In this document: positions 1 to 9,631 of the stretch, in pieces
Position numbering within the stretch: the stretch's first letter is position 1
How the letters are laid out: each line of letters opens with the position of its first letter
Assembly (NCBI GenBank): GCA_029961685.1
Contig: JARWKL010000002.1
Location: 21,358,908-21,422,907, forward strand
Length of the DNA stretch: 64,000 nt
Reading direction: 5' to 3'
Source: Aristolochia californica
Lineage: Eukaryota > Streptophyta > Magnoliopsida > Piperales > Aristolochiaceae
The notes under the pieces: model-generated
Seen by the model: only the letters and a program-made list of their open reading frames with translations
Told to the model about the DNA's origin: nothing
Databases searched by the model: none
Program-made: the position numbers and the translations under genes

Positions 1-483
1 CTTAAAGCATGTTGGGATCAGTTAGAAGTCTCTTTCCTATAAAATTCCACCAAGCTATTATTAGGAGGTTGTACATGTGGAATTTCCCAAACATGGATTT
101 TGGGGTTCATTTTTTGGTGCGTGAAATAATTTTCTATTTATTATATAGTTTTCAAATTTTTTTTGCACACATGAACTCTAAAATTTTCGTTTTGTTGCGA
201 TCTTATATCTTTTTTGTTTACGAGGAAAAATGGGAGAGTGGAAACTCAACTTTGGATCTGAAGAAAAAAAAAATTTGAACATCCAAAATGGGAATGCACA
301 AATGCTGAGAGAGATAATTCCAAAAAGTATCTGTGATTTTTAAGGATGGGGAAAAAGTGGGTTGTTTGGCTCTGGTAAATATCCAACCACTTGAGAATTT
401 AACTTTTTCAACTCCCCCTAATTTTTGGGCCACTGGGCCACTTGCATCGTCACCATGCTTGTGGCATGCACACCCCCACCACA
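1..483 (+). repeat. Satellite monomer M1
   Basis: A 483 bp monomer beginning at the start landmark. It has the AGGAGGTTGTACATG marker shared with M2 and M6. Its 3' end carries CATCGTCACCATGC, which is otherwise typical of type B. No HOR partner is seen downstream. Confidence 0.9.
454..468. other. Short inverted repeat CATGC/GCATG near the monomer end (example in M1)
   Basis: CATGC, a 5-base loop TTGTG, then GCATG. It is intact in types B, E and F (loop TTGTA in F) and in most left-block monomers. It is weakened in A (GTATG in the right arm) and more so in C (ATGCTAGTGGTATGC). The arms are short, so any structural role is speculative. Confidence 0.6.
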
Positions 484-967
484 CTTAAAGCATGTTGGGA
501 TCAGTTAGAAGTCTCTTTCCTATAAAATTCCACCAAGCTATTATTAGGAGGTTGTACATGTGGAATTTCCCAAACATGGATTTTGGGGTTCATTTTTTGG
601 TGCGTGAAATAATTTTCTATTTATTATATAGTTTTCAAATTTTATTTGCGCACATGAACTCTAAAATTTTCGTTTTCTTGCGATCTTATATCTTTTTTGT
701 TTACGAGGAAAAATGGGAGACTGGAAACTCAAGTTTGGATCTGAAGAAAAAAAAAATTTGAACATCAAAAATGGGAATGCGCAAATGCTGAGAGAGATAA
801 TTCCAAAAAGTATCTGTGATTTTTAGTGATGGGCAAAAAGTGGGTTGTTTGGCTCTGGTAAATATCCAACCACTTGAGAATTTAACTTTTTCTACTCCCC
901 CTAATTTTTCGGCCACTAGGCCACTTGCATCCTCAACATGCTTGTGGTATGCACACCCCCCACCACA
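484..967 (+). repeat. Satellite monomer M2
   Basis: A 484 bp monomer, the closest relative of M1 over its first half (same AGGAGGTTGTACATG marker). It differs by CGCACATG for CACACATG near 650, GAGACTGG, TTAGTGATGGGC near 824 and a one-base longer C run near 956. Confidence 0.9.
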
Positions 968-1455
968 CTTAAAGCATGTTGGGATCAGTTAGAAGTCTCT
1001 TTCCTATAAAATTCCGCCAAGCTCTTATTAGGGGGTTGTATGTGTGGAATTTTCTCAAACATGGATTTTGGGGTTCATTTTTTGGTGCGTGAAATAATTT
1101 TTTATTTATTAAATAGTTTTCAAATTCTTTTTGCACACATGAACTCTAAAATTTTCGTTTTGTTGCGATCTTATTTCTTTTTTGTTTACGAGGTAAAATG
1201 GGAGAGTGGAAACTCATGTTTGGATCTGAAGAAAAAAAAAAAAAATTTGAACATCCAAAATGGTAATGCACAAATGCTGAGAGAGATAATTCCAAAAAGT
1301 ATCTGTGATTTTTAAGGATAGGCAAAAAGTGGGTTGTTTGGCTCTGGTAAATATCCAACCACTTGAGAATTTAACTTTTTCTACTCCCCCGAATTTTTGG
1401 GCCACGAGGCCACTTGCATCCTCAACATGCTTGTGGCATGCACACCCCCACCACA
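968..1455 (+). repeat. Satellite monomer M3 (D-like start)
   Basis: A 488 bp monomer with type D markers in its first two thirds (CCGCC, GTATGTGTGG, TTTTCTCAAAC, TATTAAATAG, CTTATTTC). It lacks the 15 bp deletion that defines type D in the HOR. It therefore looks like a D ancestor or a D hybrid. It has the longest A-tract seen, 14 bases near 1232-1245. Confidence 0.88.
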
Positions 1456-1938
1456 CTTAAAGCATGTTGGGATCAGTTAGAAGTCTCTTTCCTATAAAAT
1501 TCCACCAAGATATTATTAGGGGGTTGTACAAGTGGAATTTCCCAAACATGGATTTTGGGGTTCATTTTTTGGTGCGTGAAATAATTTTCTATTTATTATA
1601 TAGTTTTCAAATTCTTTTGGCACACAAGAACTCTAAAATTTTCGTTTTGTTGTGATCTTATATCTTTTTTGTCTACGAGGAAAAATGGGAGAGTGGAAAC
1701 TCAAGTTTGGATCTGAAGAAAAAAAAATTTTGAACATCCAAAATGGGAATGCACAAATGCTGAGAGAGATAATTCCAAAAAGTATCTGTGATTTTTATGG
1801 ATGAGCAAAAAATGGGTTGTTTGGCTCTGGTAAATATCCAATCACTTGAGAAATTAACTTTTTCTACTCCCCCTAATTTTTGGGCCACTAGACCACTTGC
1901 ATCCTCAACATGCTTGTGGCATGCACACCCCCACCACA
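1456..1938 (+). repeat. Satellite monomer M4 (E-like start)
   Basis: A 483 bp monomer sharing AAGATATT and GTACAAGTGG with type E. It follows the D-like M3, just as E follows D in the HOR. Private changes include CACACAAGAAC near 1620-1630 and TTGTGATC near 1650. Its A-tract is the shortest, 9 bases. Confidence 0.88.
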
Positions 1939-2424
1939 CTTAAAGCATGTTGGGATCAGTTAGAAGTCTCTTTCCTATAAAATTTCACCAAGCTATTATT
2001 ACGTGGTTGTACATGTGGAATTTCCCAAACATGGATTTTGGGGTTCATTTTTTGGTGCGTGAAATAATTTTCTATTTATTATATAGTTTTCAAATTCTTT
2101 TTGCACACATGAACTCTAAAATTTTCGTTTTGTTGCGATCTTATATCTTTTTTGTTTACGAGGAAAAATGGGAGAGTGGAAACTCAAGTTTGGATCCGAA
2201 GAAAAAAAAAAAAATTTGAACATCCAAAATGGGAATGCACAAATGCTGAGAGAGATAATTCCAAAAAGTATCTGTGATTTTTAAGAATGGGGAAAAAGTG
2301 GGTTGTTTGGCTCTGGTAAATATCCAACCACTTGAGAATTTAACTTTTTCTACTCCCCCTAATTTTTGGGCCACTAGGCCACTTGCATCCTCAACATGCT
2401 TGTGGCATGCACACCCCCACCACA
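1939..2424 (+). repeat. Satellite monomer M5
   Basis: A 486 bp monomer with the ACATGTGG marker of the left block and a private TTACGTGGTTG near 2000, where other copies have TTAGGGGGTTG. It has GGATCCGAAG in place of GGATCTGAAG near 2193. Confidence 0.88.
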
Positions 2425-2897
2425 CTTAAAGCATGTTGGGATCAGTTAGAAGTCTCTTTCCTATAAAATTCCACCAAGCTATTATTAGGAGGTTGTACAT
2501 GTGGAATTTCCCAAACATGGATTTTGGGGTTCATTTTTTGGTGCGTGAAATAATTTTCTAGTTTTCAAATTCTATTTGCACACATGAACTCTAAAATTTT
2601 CGTTTTGTTGCGATCTTATATCTTTTTTGTTTACGAGGAAAAATGGGAGACTGGAAACTCAAGTTTGGATCTGAAGAAAAAAAAAAAATTGAACATCCAA
2701 AATGGGAATGCACAAATGCTGAGAGAGATAATTCCAAAAACTATCTGTGATTTTTAAGGATGGGGAAAAAGTGGGTTGTTTGGCTCTGGTAAATATCCAA
2801 CCACTTGAGAATTTAACTTTTTCTACTCCCCCTAATTTTTGGGCCACTAGGCCACTTGCATCCTCAACATGCTTGTGGTATGCACAACCCCACCACA
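2425..2897 (+). repeat. Satellite monomer M6, internal 11 bp deletion
   Basis: A 473 bp monomer. The TTTATTATATA segment between TTTTCTA and GTTTTC is missing near 2560, an 11 bp deletion not shared by any later monomer. Otherwise it groups with M1 and M2 (AGGAGGTTGTACATG). Confidence 0.9.
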
Positions 2898-3382
2898 CTT
2901 AAAGTATGTTGGGATCAGTTAGAAGTCTTTTTCCTATAAAATTCCACCAAGCTATTATTATTAGGGGGTTGTGCGTATGGAATTTCCCATACATGGATTT
3001 TGGGGTTCATTTTTTGGTGCGTGAAATAATTTTCTATTTATTATATAGTTTTCAAATTCCTTTTGCACACATGAACTCTAAAATTTTCGTTTTGTTGCGA
3101 TCTTATATCTTTTTTGTTTACGAGGTAAAATGGGAGAGTGGAAACTCAAGTTTGGATCTGAAGAAAAAAAAAATCTGAACATCCAAAATGGGAATGCACA
3201 AATGCTGAGAGAGATAATTCCAAAAAGTATCTGTGATTTTTAAGGATGGGCAAAAAGTGGGTTGTTCGGCTCTGGTAAATAGCCAACCACTTGAGAATTT
3301 AACTTTTTCTACTCCCCCTAATTTTTGGGCCACTAGGCCACTTGCCACCTCAACATCTTGTGGCATGCACACCCCTACTACG
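2898..3382 (+). repeat. Satellite monomer M7 (F-like start)
   Basis: A 485 bp monomer with F-like GTATGGAATTTCCCATAC, so it carries the F dyad. It has a private extra ATT triplet (ATTATTATTAGG near 2960) and a CAACATCTTGTGG deletion near 3353. Its end is degenerate (CCCCTACTACG). Confidence 0.88.
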
Positions 3383-3846
3383 CTTAAAGCATGTTGGGAT
3401 CAGTTAGAAGTCTCTTTCCTATAATTAGGGGGTGGTATGTGTGGAATTTCCCATACATGGATTTTGGGGTTCATTTTTTGGTGCGTGATATAATTTTCTA
3501 TTTATTATATAGTTTTCAAATTCTTTTTGCACACATGAACTCTAAAATTTTCGTTTTGTTGCGATCATATATCTATTTTGTTTACGAGGAAAAATGGGAG
3601 AGTGGAAACTCAACTTTGGATCTGAAGAAAAAAAAAATTGAACATCAAAAATGGGAATACACAAATGCTGAGAGAGATAATTCCAAAAAGTATCTGTGAT
3701 TTTTAAGGATGGGCAAAAAGTGGGTTGTTTGGCTCTGGTAAATATCCAACCACTTGAGAATTTAGCTTTTTCTACTCCCCCTAATTTTTGGGCCACTAGG
3801 CCTCTTGCATCCTCAACATGCTTGTAGCATGCACACCCCCAACACA
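3383..3846 (+). repeat. Satellite monomer M8, chimeric junction copy
   Basis: A 464 bp monomer, the shortest in the window. About 18 bp are missing near 3424 (CCTATAATTAGGGGG in place of the usual longer stretch). The middle has type B markers (GATCATATATCTATTTTG, GGGAATACAC). The end has type F markers (GGCCTCTTGC, CTTGTAGCATGC, CCCAACACA). It leads directly into the first A monomer, so it is the junction between the disordered block and the HOR array. Confidence 0.9.
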
Positions 3847-4331
3847 CTTAAAGCATGTTGGGATCAGTTAGAAATCTCTTTCCTACCAAAATTCCACCAA
3901 GCTATTATTAGAGGGTTGTACGTGTGGAATTTCCCAAATATGGATTTTGGGGTTCATTTTTTGGTGTGTGAAATAATTTTCTATTTATTATATAGTTTTC
4001 AAATTCTTTTTGCACACATGAACTCTAAAATTTTCGTTTTGTTGCGATCTTATATCTTTTTTGTTTACGAGGAAAAATGGGAGAGTGGAAACTCAAGTTT
4101 GGATCTGAAGAAAAATAAAATTATGAACATAAAAAATGGGAATGCACAAATGCTGAGAGAGATAATTCCAAAAAGTATCTGTGATTTTTAAGGATGGGCA
4201 AAAGTGGGTTGTTTGGATCTGGTAAAATATCCAACCACTTGAGAATTTAACTTTCTCTACTCCCCCTAATTTTTGGGCCACTAGGCCACTTGCACCCTCA
4301 ACATGCTTGTGGTATGCACACCCCCACCACA
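3847..4331 (+). repeat. Type A monomer (reference)
   Basis: 485 bp. Diagnostic bases in order: AGAAATCTCTTTCCTACC, TTAGAGGGTTG, CCCAAATATGG, TTGGTGTGTG, an A-tract broken by T (AAAAATAAAATTATG), GGGCAAAAGTGGG with four A, GGATCTGGTAAAATATCC, TTTCTCTACTCC, TTGCACCCTC and GTGGTATGC. A is the only type with a broken A-tract. Confidence 0.93.
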
Positions 4332-4813
4332 CTCAAAGCATGTTCGGATCAGTTAGAAGTCTCTTTCCTATAAAATTCCACCAAGCTATTATTAGGGGGT
4401 TGTACGTGTGGAATTTCACATACATGGATTTTGGGGTTCATTTTTTGGTGCGTTAAATAATTTTTTATTTATTATATAGTTTTCAAATTCTTTTTGCACA
4501 CATGAACTCTAAAATTTTCGTTTTGTTGCGATCATATATCTATTTTGTTTACGAGGAAAAATGGGAGAGTGGAAACTCAACTTTGGATCTGAAGAAAAAA
4601 AAAATTGAACATCAAAAATGGGAATACACAAATGCTGAGAGAGATAATTCCAAAAAGTATCTGTGATTTTTAAGGATGGGCAAAAAGTGGGTTGTTTGGC
4701 TCTGGTAAATATCCAACCACTTGAGAATTTAACTTTTTCTACTCCCCCTAATTTTTGGGCCACTAGGCCACTTGCATCGTCACCATGCTTGTGGCATGCA
4801 CACCCCCACCACA
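4332..4813 (+). repeat. Type B monomer (reference)
   Basis: 482 bp. Diagnostic bases: start CTCAAAGCATGTTCGGATC, TTTCACATACATGG, TGCGTTAAATAATTTTTTAT, GATCATATATCTATTTTG, CTCAACTTTGG, GGGAATACACAAATG and CATCGTCACCATGC. Confidence 0.93.
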
Positions 4814-5297
4814 CTTAAAGCATGTTGGGATCAGTTAGAAGTCTCTTTCTTATAAAATTCCACCAAGCTATTATTAGGGGGTTGTACGTGTGGAATTACC
4901 CATACATGGATTTTGGCGTTCATTTTTTGTTGCGTGGAATAATTTTCTATTTATTATATGGTTTTCAAATTCCTTTTGCACACATGAACTCTAAAATTTT
5001 CGTTTAGTTGCGATCTTATATCTTTTTTGTTTACGAGGAAAAATGGGAGACGGGAAACTCAAGTTTGGATCTGAAGAAAAAAAAAATTTGAACATCAAAA
5101 GTGGGAATGCACAAATGCTGAGAGAGATAATTCCAAAAAGTATCTGTGATTTTTAAGGATGGGCAAAAAGTGGGTTGTTTGGATCTGGTAAAATATCCAA
5201 CCACTTGAGAATTTAACTTTTTCTACTCCCCCTAATTTTTGGGCCACTAGGCCACTTGCATCCTCAAAATGCTAGTGGTATGCACACCCCCACCACT
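4814..5297 (+). repeat. Type C monomer (reference)
   Basis: 484 bp. Diagnostic bases: CTCTTTCTTAT, GGAATTACCCATAC, TTTGGCGTTC, TTTGTTGCGTGGAA, TATATGGTTTTC, CGTTTAGTTGCG, GAGACGGG, GGATCTGGTAAAATATCC and ATGCTAGTGGTATGC. In the left half it ends CAAAATGCTAG...CACCACTCTT; in the right half CAACATGCTAG...CACCACACTT. Confidence 0.93.
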
Positions 5298-5767
5298 CTT
5301 AAAGCATGTTGGGATCAGTTAGAAGTCTCTTTCCTATAAAATTCCGCCAAGCTATTATTAGGGGGTTGTATGTGTGGAATTTTCTCAAACATGGATTTTG
5401 GGGTTCATTTTTTGGTGCGTGAAATAATTTTTTATTTATTAAATAGTTTTCAAATTCCTTTTGCACAAATGAACTCTAAAATTTTCGTTTTGTTGCGATC
5501 TTATTTCTTTTTTGTTTACGAGGAAAAATGGGAGAGTGGAAACTCATGTTTGGTTCTGAAGAAAAAAAAAAATTTGAACATCCAAAATGTGAATGCACAA
5601 ATGCTGAGAGAGATAATTCCAAAAAGTATCTGTGCAAAAAGTGGGTTGTTTGGCTCAGGTAAATATCCAACCACTTGAGAATTTAACTTTTTCTAGTCCC
5701 CCTAATTTTTGGGCCACTAGGCCACTTGCATCCTCAACATGCTTGTGGCATGCACACCCCCACCACA
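5298..5767 (+). repeat. Type D monomer (reference), 15 bp deletion
   Basis: 470 bp. Diagnostic bases: TTCCGCCAAG, TTGTATGTGTGG, TTTTCTCAAAC, TATTAAATAG, CTTATTTC, CTCATGTTTGG, GGCTCAGG and CTAGTCCCCC. The segment ATTTTTAAGGATGGG after TATCTGTG is absent, a 15 bp deletion that makes D the shortest type. D copies are 467-472 bp, depending mainly on A-tract length. Confidence 0.93.
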
Positions 5768-6251
5768 CTTAAAGCATGTTGGGATCAGTTAGAAGTCTTT
5801 TTCCTACAAAATTCCACCAAGATATTATTAGGGGGTTGTACAAGTGGAATTTCCCAAACATGGATTTTGGGGTTCATTTTTTGGTGCGTGAAATAATTTT
5901 CTATTTATTATATAGTTTTCAAATTCTTTTTGCACACATGAACTCTAAAATTTTCGTTTTGTTGCGATCTTATATCTTTTTTGTTTACGAGGAAAAATGG
6001 GAGACAGGAAACTCAAGTTTGGATCTGAAGAAAAAAAAAAAATTGAACATCCAAAATGGGAATGCACAAATGCTGAGAGAGATAATTCCAAAAAGTATCT
6101 GTGATTTTTAAGGATGGGCAAAAAGTGGGTTGTTTGGCTCTGGTAAATATCCAACCACTTGAGAATTTAACTTTTTCTACTCCCCCTAATTTTTGGGCCA
6201 CTAGGCCACTTGCATCCTCAACATGCTTGTGGCATGCACACCCCCACCACA
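5768..6251 (+). repeat. Type E monomer (reference)
   Basis: 484 bp. Diagnostic bases: AAGATATTATTAGG, TTGTACAAGTGG, GAGACAGG and an A-tract of 12-13 followed directly by TTGAAC. Two subtypes occur through the array: one with GGATGGGGAAAAAG, usually also AAGTTCGG, and one with GGATGGGCAAAAAG, as here. Confidence 0.93.
6031..6042 (+). other. Monomer A-tract (12 A), example in type E
   Basis: A run of 12 A follows GGATCTGAAG. The homologous run exists in every monomer and varies from 9 (M4) to 14 (M3); type A monomers have it broken by a T. A-tracts of this size stiffen or bend DNA and tend to resist nucleosome wrapping; a positioning role here is inference. Confidence 0.85.
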
Positions 6252-6738
6252 CTTAAAGGATGTTGGGATCAGTTAGAAGTCTTTTTCCTATAAAATTCCA
6301 CCAAGCTATTATTAGGGGGTTGTACGTATGGAATTTCCCATACATGGATTTTGGGGTTCATTTTTTTGTGCTGGAAATAATTTTCTATTTATTATATAGT
6401 TTTCAAATTCCTTTTGCACACATGAACTCTAAAATTTTCGTTTTGTTGAGATCTTATATCTTTTTTGTTTACGAGGAAAAATGGGAGAGAGAAAATTCAA
6501 GTTTGGATCTGAAGAAAAAAAAAATTTGAACATCCAAAATGGGAATGCTCAAATGCTGAGAGAGATAATTCCAAAAAGTATCTATGATTTTTAAGGACGG
6601 GCAAAAAGTGGGTTGTTTGGCTCTGGTAAATAAATATCCAACCACTTGAGAATTTAACTTTTTCTACTCCCCCTAATTTTTGGGCCACTAGGCCTCTTGC
6701 ATCCTCAACATGCTTGTAGCATGCACACCCCCAACACA
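6252..6738 (+). repeat. Type F monomer (reference)
   Basis: 487 bp. Diagnostic bases: start CTTAAAGGATG, TTGTACGTATGG, TTTTTTTGTGCTGGAAA, GTTGAGATC, GAGAGAGAAAATTC, AATGCTCAAATG, TATCTATG, GGACGGGC, GGTAAATAAATATCC (4 bp longer), GGCCTCTTGC and CTTGTAGCATGC. Confidence 0.93.
6326..6343. other. 18 bp dyad in type F monomer
   Basis: GTATGGAATTTCCCATAC has 6 bp arms, GTATGG and CCATAC, which are exact reverse complements around a 6 bp centre. It recurs in all F monomers and in M7. Other types have weaker versions (for example GTGTGG with CCATAC). It could form a small cruciform or bind a dimeric protein; no such function is shown. Confidence 0.7.
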
Positions 6739-9631
6739 CTTAAAGCATGTTGGGATCAGTTAGAAATCTCTTTCCTACCAAAATTCCACCAAGCTATTAT
6801 TAGAGGGTTGTACGTGTGGAATTTCCCAAATATGGATTTTGGGGTTCATTTTTTGGTGTGTGAAATAATTTTCTATTTATTATATAGTTTTCAAATTCTT
6901 TTTGCACACATGAACTCTAAAATTTTCGTTTTGTTGCGATCTTATATCTTTTTTGTTTACGAGGAAAAATGGGAGAGTGGAAACTCAAGTTTGGATCTGA
7001 AGAAAAATAAAATTATGAACATAAAAAATGGGAATGCACAAATGCTGAGAGTGATAATTCCAAAAAGTATCTGTGATTTTTAAGGATGGGCAAAAGTGGG
7101 TTGTTTGGATCTGGTAAAATATCCAACCACTTGAGAATTTAACTTTCTCTACTCCCCCTAATTTTTGGGCCACTAGGCCACTTGCACCCTCAACATGCTT
7201 GTGGTATGCACACCCCCACCACACTCAAAGCATGTTCGGATCAGTTAGAAGTCTCTTTCCTATAAAATTCCACCAAGCTATTATTAGGGGGTTGTACGTG
7301 TGGAATTTCACATACATGGATTTTGGGGTTCATTTTTTGGTGCGTTAAATAATTTTTTATTTATTATATAGTTTTCAAATTCTTTTTGCACACATGAACT
7401 CTAAAATTTTCGTTTTGTTGCGATCATATATCTATTTTGTTTACGAGGAAAAATGGGAGAGTGGAAACTCAACTTTGGATCTGAAGAAAAAAAAAATTGA
7501 ACATCAAAAATGGGAATACACAAATGCTGAGAGAGATAATTCCAAAAAGTATCTGTGATTTTTAAGGATGGGCAAAAAGTGGGTTGTTTGGCTCTGGTAA
7601 ATATCCAACCACTTGAGAATTTAACTTTTTCTACTCCCCCTAATTTTTGGGCCACTAGGCCACTTGCATCGTCACCATGCTTGTGGCATGCACACCCCCA
7701 CCACACTTAAAGCATGTTGGGATCAGTTAGAAGTCTCTTTCTTATAAAATTCCACCAAGCTATTATTAGGGGGTTGTACGTGTGGAATTACCCATACATG
7801 GATTTTGGCGTTCATTTTTTGTTGCGTGGAATAATTTTCTATTTATTATATGGTTTTCAAATTCCTTTTGCACACATGAACTCTAAAATTTTCGTTTAGT
7901 TGCGATCTTATATCTTTTTTGTTTACGAGGAAAAATGGGAGACGGGAAACTCAAGTTTGGATCTGAAGAAAAAAAAAATTTGAACATCAAAAGTGGGAAT
8001 GCACAAATGCTGAGAGAGATAATTCCAAAAAGTATCTGTGATTTTTAAGGATGGGCAAAAAGTGGGTTGTTTGGATCTGGTAAAATATCCAACCACTTGA
8101 GAATTTAACTTTTTCTACTCCCCCTAATTTTTGGGCCACTAGGCCACTTGCATCCTCAAAATGCTAGTGGTATGCACACCCCCACCACTCTTAAAGCATG
8201 TTGGGATCAGTTAGAAGTCTCTTTCCTATAAAATTCCGCCAAGCTATTATTAGGGGGTTGTATGTGTGGAATTTTCTCAAACATGGATTTTGGGGTTCAT
8301 TTTTTGGTGCGTGAAATAATTTTTTATTTATTAAATAGTTTTCAAATTCCTTTTGCACACATGAACTCTAAAATTTTCGTTTTGTTGCGATCTTATTTCT
8401 TTTTTGTTTACGAGGAAAAATGGGAGAGTGGAAACTCATGTTTGGGTCTGAAGAAAAAAAAAAAATTTGAACATCCAAAATGTGAATGCACAAATGCTGA
8501 GAGAGATAATTCCAAAAAGTATCTGTGCAAAAAGTGGGTTGTTTGGCTCAGGTAAATATCCAACCACTTGAGAATTTAACTTTTTCTAGTCCCCCTCATT
8601 TTTGGGCCACTAGGCCACTTGCATCCTCAACATGCTTGTGGCATGCACACCCCCACCACACTTAAAGCATGTTGGGATCGGTTAGAAGTCTTTTTCCTAT
8701 AAAATTCCACCAAGATATTATTAGGGGGTTGTACAAGTGGAATTTCCCAAACATGGATTTTGGGGTTCATTTTTTGGTGCGTGAAATAATTTTCTATTTA
8801 TTATATAGTTTTCAAATTCTTTTTGCACACATGAACTCTAAAATTTTCGTTTTGTTGCGATCTTATATCTTTTTTGTTTACGAGGAAAAATGGGAGACAG
8901 GAAACTCAAGTTCGGATCTGAAGAAAAAAAAAAAATTGAACATCCAAAATGGGAATGCACAAATGCTGAGAGAGATAATTCCAAAAAGTATCTGTGATTT
9001 TTAAGGATGGGGAAAAAGTGGGTTGTTTGGCTCTGGTAAATATCCAACCACTTGAGAATTTAACTTTTTCTACTCCCCCTAATTTTTGGGCCACTAGGCC
9101 ACTTGCATCCTCAACATGCTTGTGGCATGCACACCCCCACCACACTTAAAGGATGTTGGGATCAGTTAGAAGTCTTTTTCCTATAAAATTCCACCAAGCT
9201 ATTATTAGGGGGTTGTACGTATGGAATTTCCCATACATGGATTTTGGGGTTCATTTTTTTGTGCTGGAAATAATTTTCTATTTATTATATAGTTTTCAAA
9301 TTCCTTTTGCACACATGAACTCTAAAATTTTCGTTTTGTTGAGATCTTATATCTTTTTTGTTTACGAGGAAAAATGGGAGAGAGAAAATTCAAGTTTGGA
9401 TCTGAAGAAAAAAAAAATTTGAACATCCAAAATGGGAATGCTCAAATGCTGAGAGAGATAATTCCAAAAAGTATCTATGATTTTTAAGGACGGGCAAAAA
9501 GTGGGTTGTTTGGCTCTGGTAAATAAATATCCAACCACTTGAGAATTTAACTTTTTCTACTCCCCCTAATTTTTGGGCCACTAGGCCTCTTGCATCCTCA
9601 ACATGCTTGTAGCATGCACACCCCCAACACA
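6739..9631 (+). repeat. HOR unit 2 (canonical hexamer)
   Basis: Monomers A 6739, B 7224, C 7706, D 8190, E 8661, F 9145; 2893 bp. Private variants: GAGTGATAATTCC in A near 7050, CCCCCTCATT in D near 8591 and GGGATCGGTTAG in E near 8676. E is the GGGG subtype. Confidence 0.94.

Larger units (their letters stand above)
1..3846 (+). repeat. Divergent satellite block without regular higher-order order (M1-M8)
   Basis: Eight monomers begin at 1, 484, 968, 1456, 1939, 2425, 2898 and 3383, with lengths 483, 484, 488, 483, 486, 473, 485 and 464. They differ from one another and from the A-F types by scattered substitutions and two sizeable deletions. M1, M2, M5 and M6 share ACATGTGG in place of ACGTGTGG, a marker absent from the later array. 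M3 resembles type D, M4 type E, and M7 type F at its start. The block looks like an older or less homogenised part of the same array, or the edge of a neighbouring HOR domain whose period exceeds what is visible here. Confidence 0.9.
3847..6738 (+). repeat. HOR unit 1 (canonical hexamer, reference copy)
   Basis: Monomers A 3847, B 4332, C 4814, D 5298, E 5768, F 6252; total 2892 bp. Used here to define the six types. Private variants include CACAAATGAAC in D near 5464, GGTTCTG in D near 5553 and CCTACAAAATTCC in E near 5803. Confidence 0.95.

Noticed and set aside
160..200. CENP-B box candidate around TTTTCGTTTTGTTGCGATC
   Set aside because: The essential pattern TTCGnnnnAnnCGGG is not met: the required A is G and CGGG is absent in every monomer type examined.
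9..278. Plus-strand ORFs of about 60-145 codons starting near each monomer's beginning and ending after a lysine run
   Set aside because: They recur only because the monomer recurs. The lysine run is the A-tract read in frame. The frame is broken by an in-frame stop in all full C (CGTTTAG) and B (GTTAAATAA) monomers and by D and F indels. There is no start context, codon bias or domain that suggests a protein.
240..300. A-tract as the 3' end of an inserted SINE or LINE
   Set aside because: It lies at the same place in every monomer with no target-site duplication or variable insertion; it is part of the monomer.
218..484. Minus-strand ORFs of about 60-110 codons starting opposite the CCACCACACTT end of monomers
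   Set aside because: They overlap the plus-strand ORFs, shift frame with A-tract length between copies and match no protein family I recognise.
4527..4690. Possible 5S rDNA array: unit near 500 bp, TGCGATCATA and AAGGATGGG resemble 5S segments
   Set aside because: The two segments are about 145 bp apart rather than about 75, the sequence between them does not match 5S, and the internal promoter boxes are absent.
6614..6650. AATAAA-like motif in type F (GGTAAATAAATATCC) as a polyadenylation signal
   Set aside because: It comes from a 4 bp duplication in F only, with no gene upstream; chance occurrence in AT-rich DNA.
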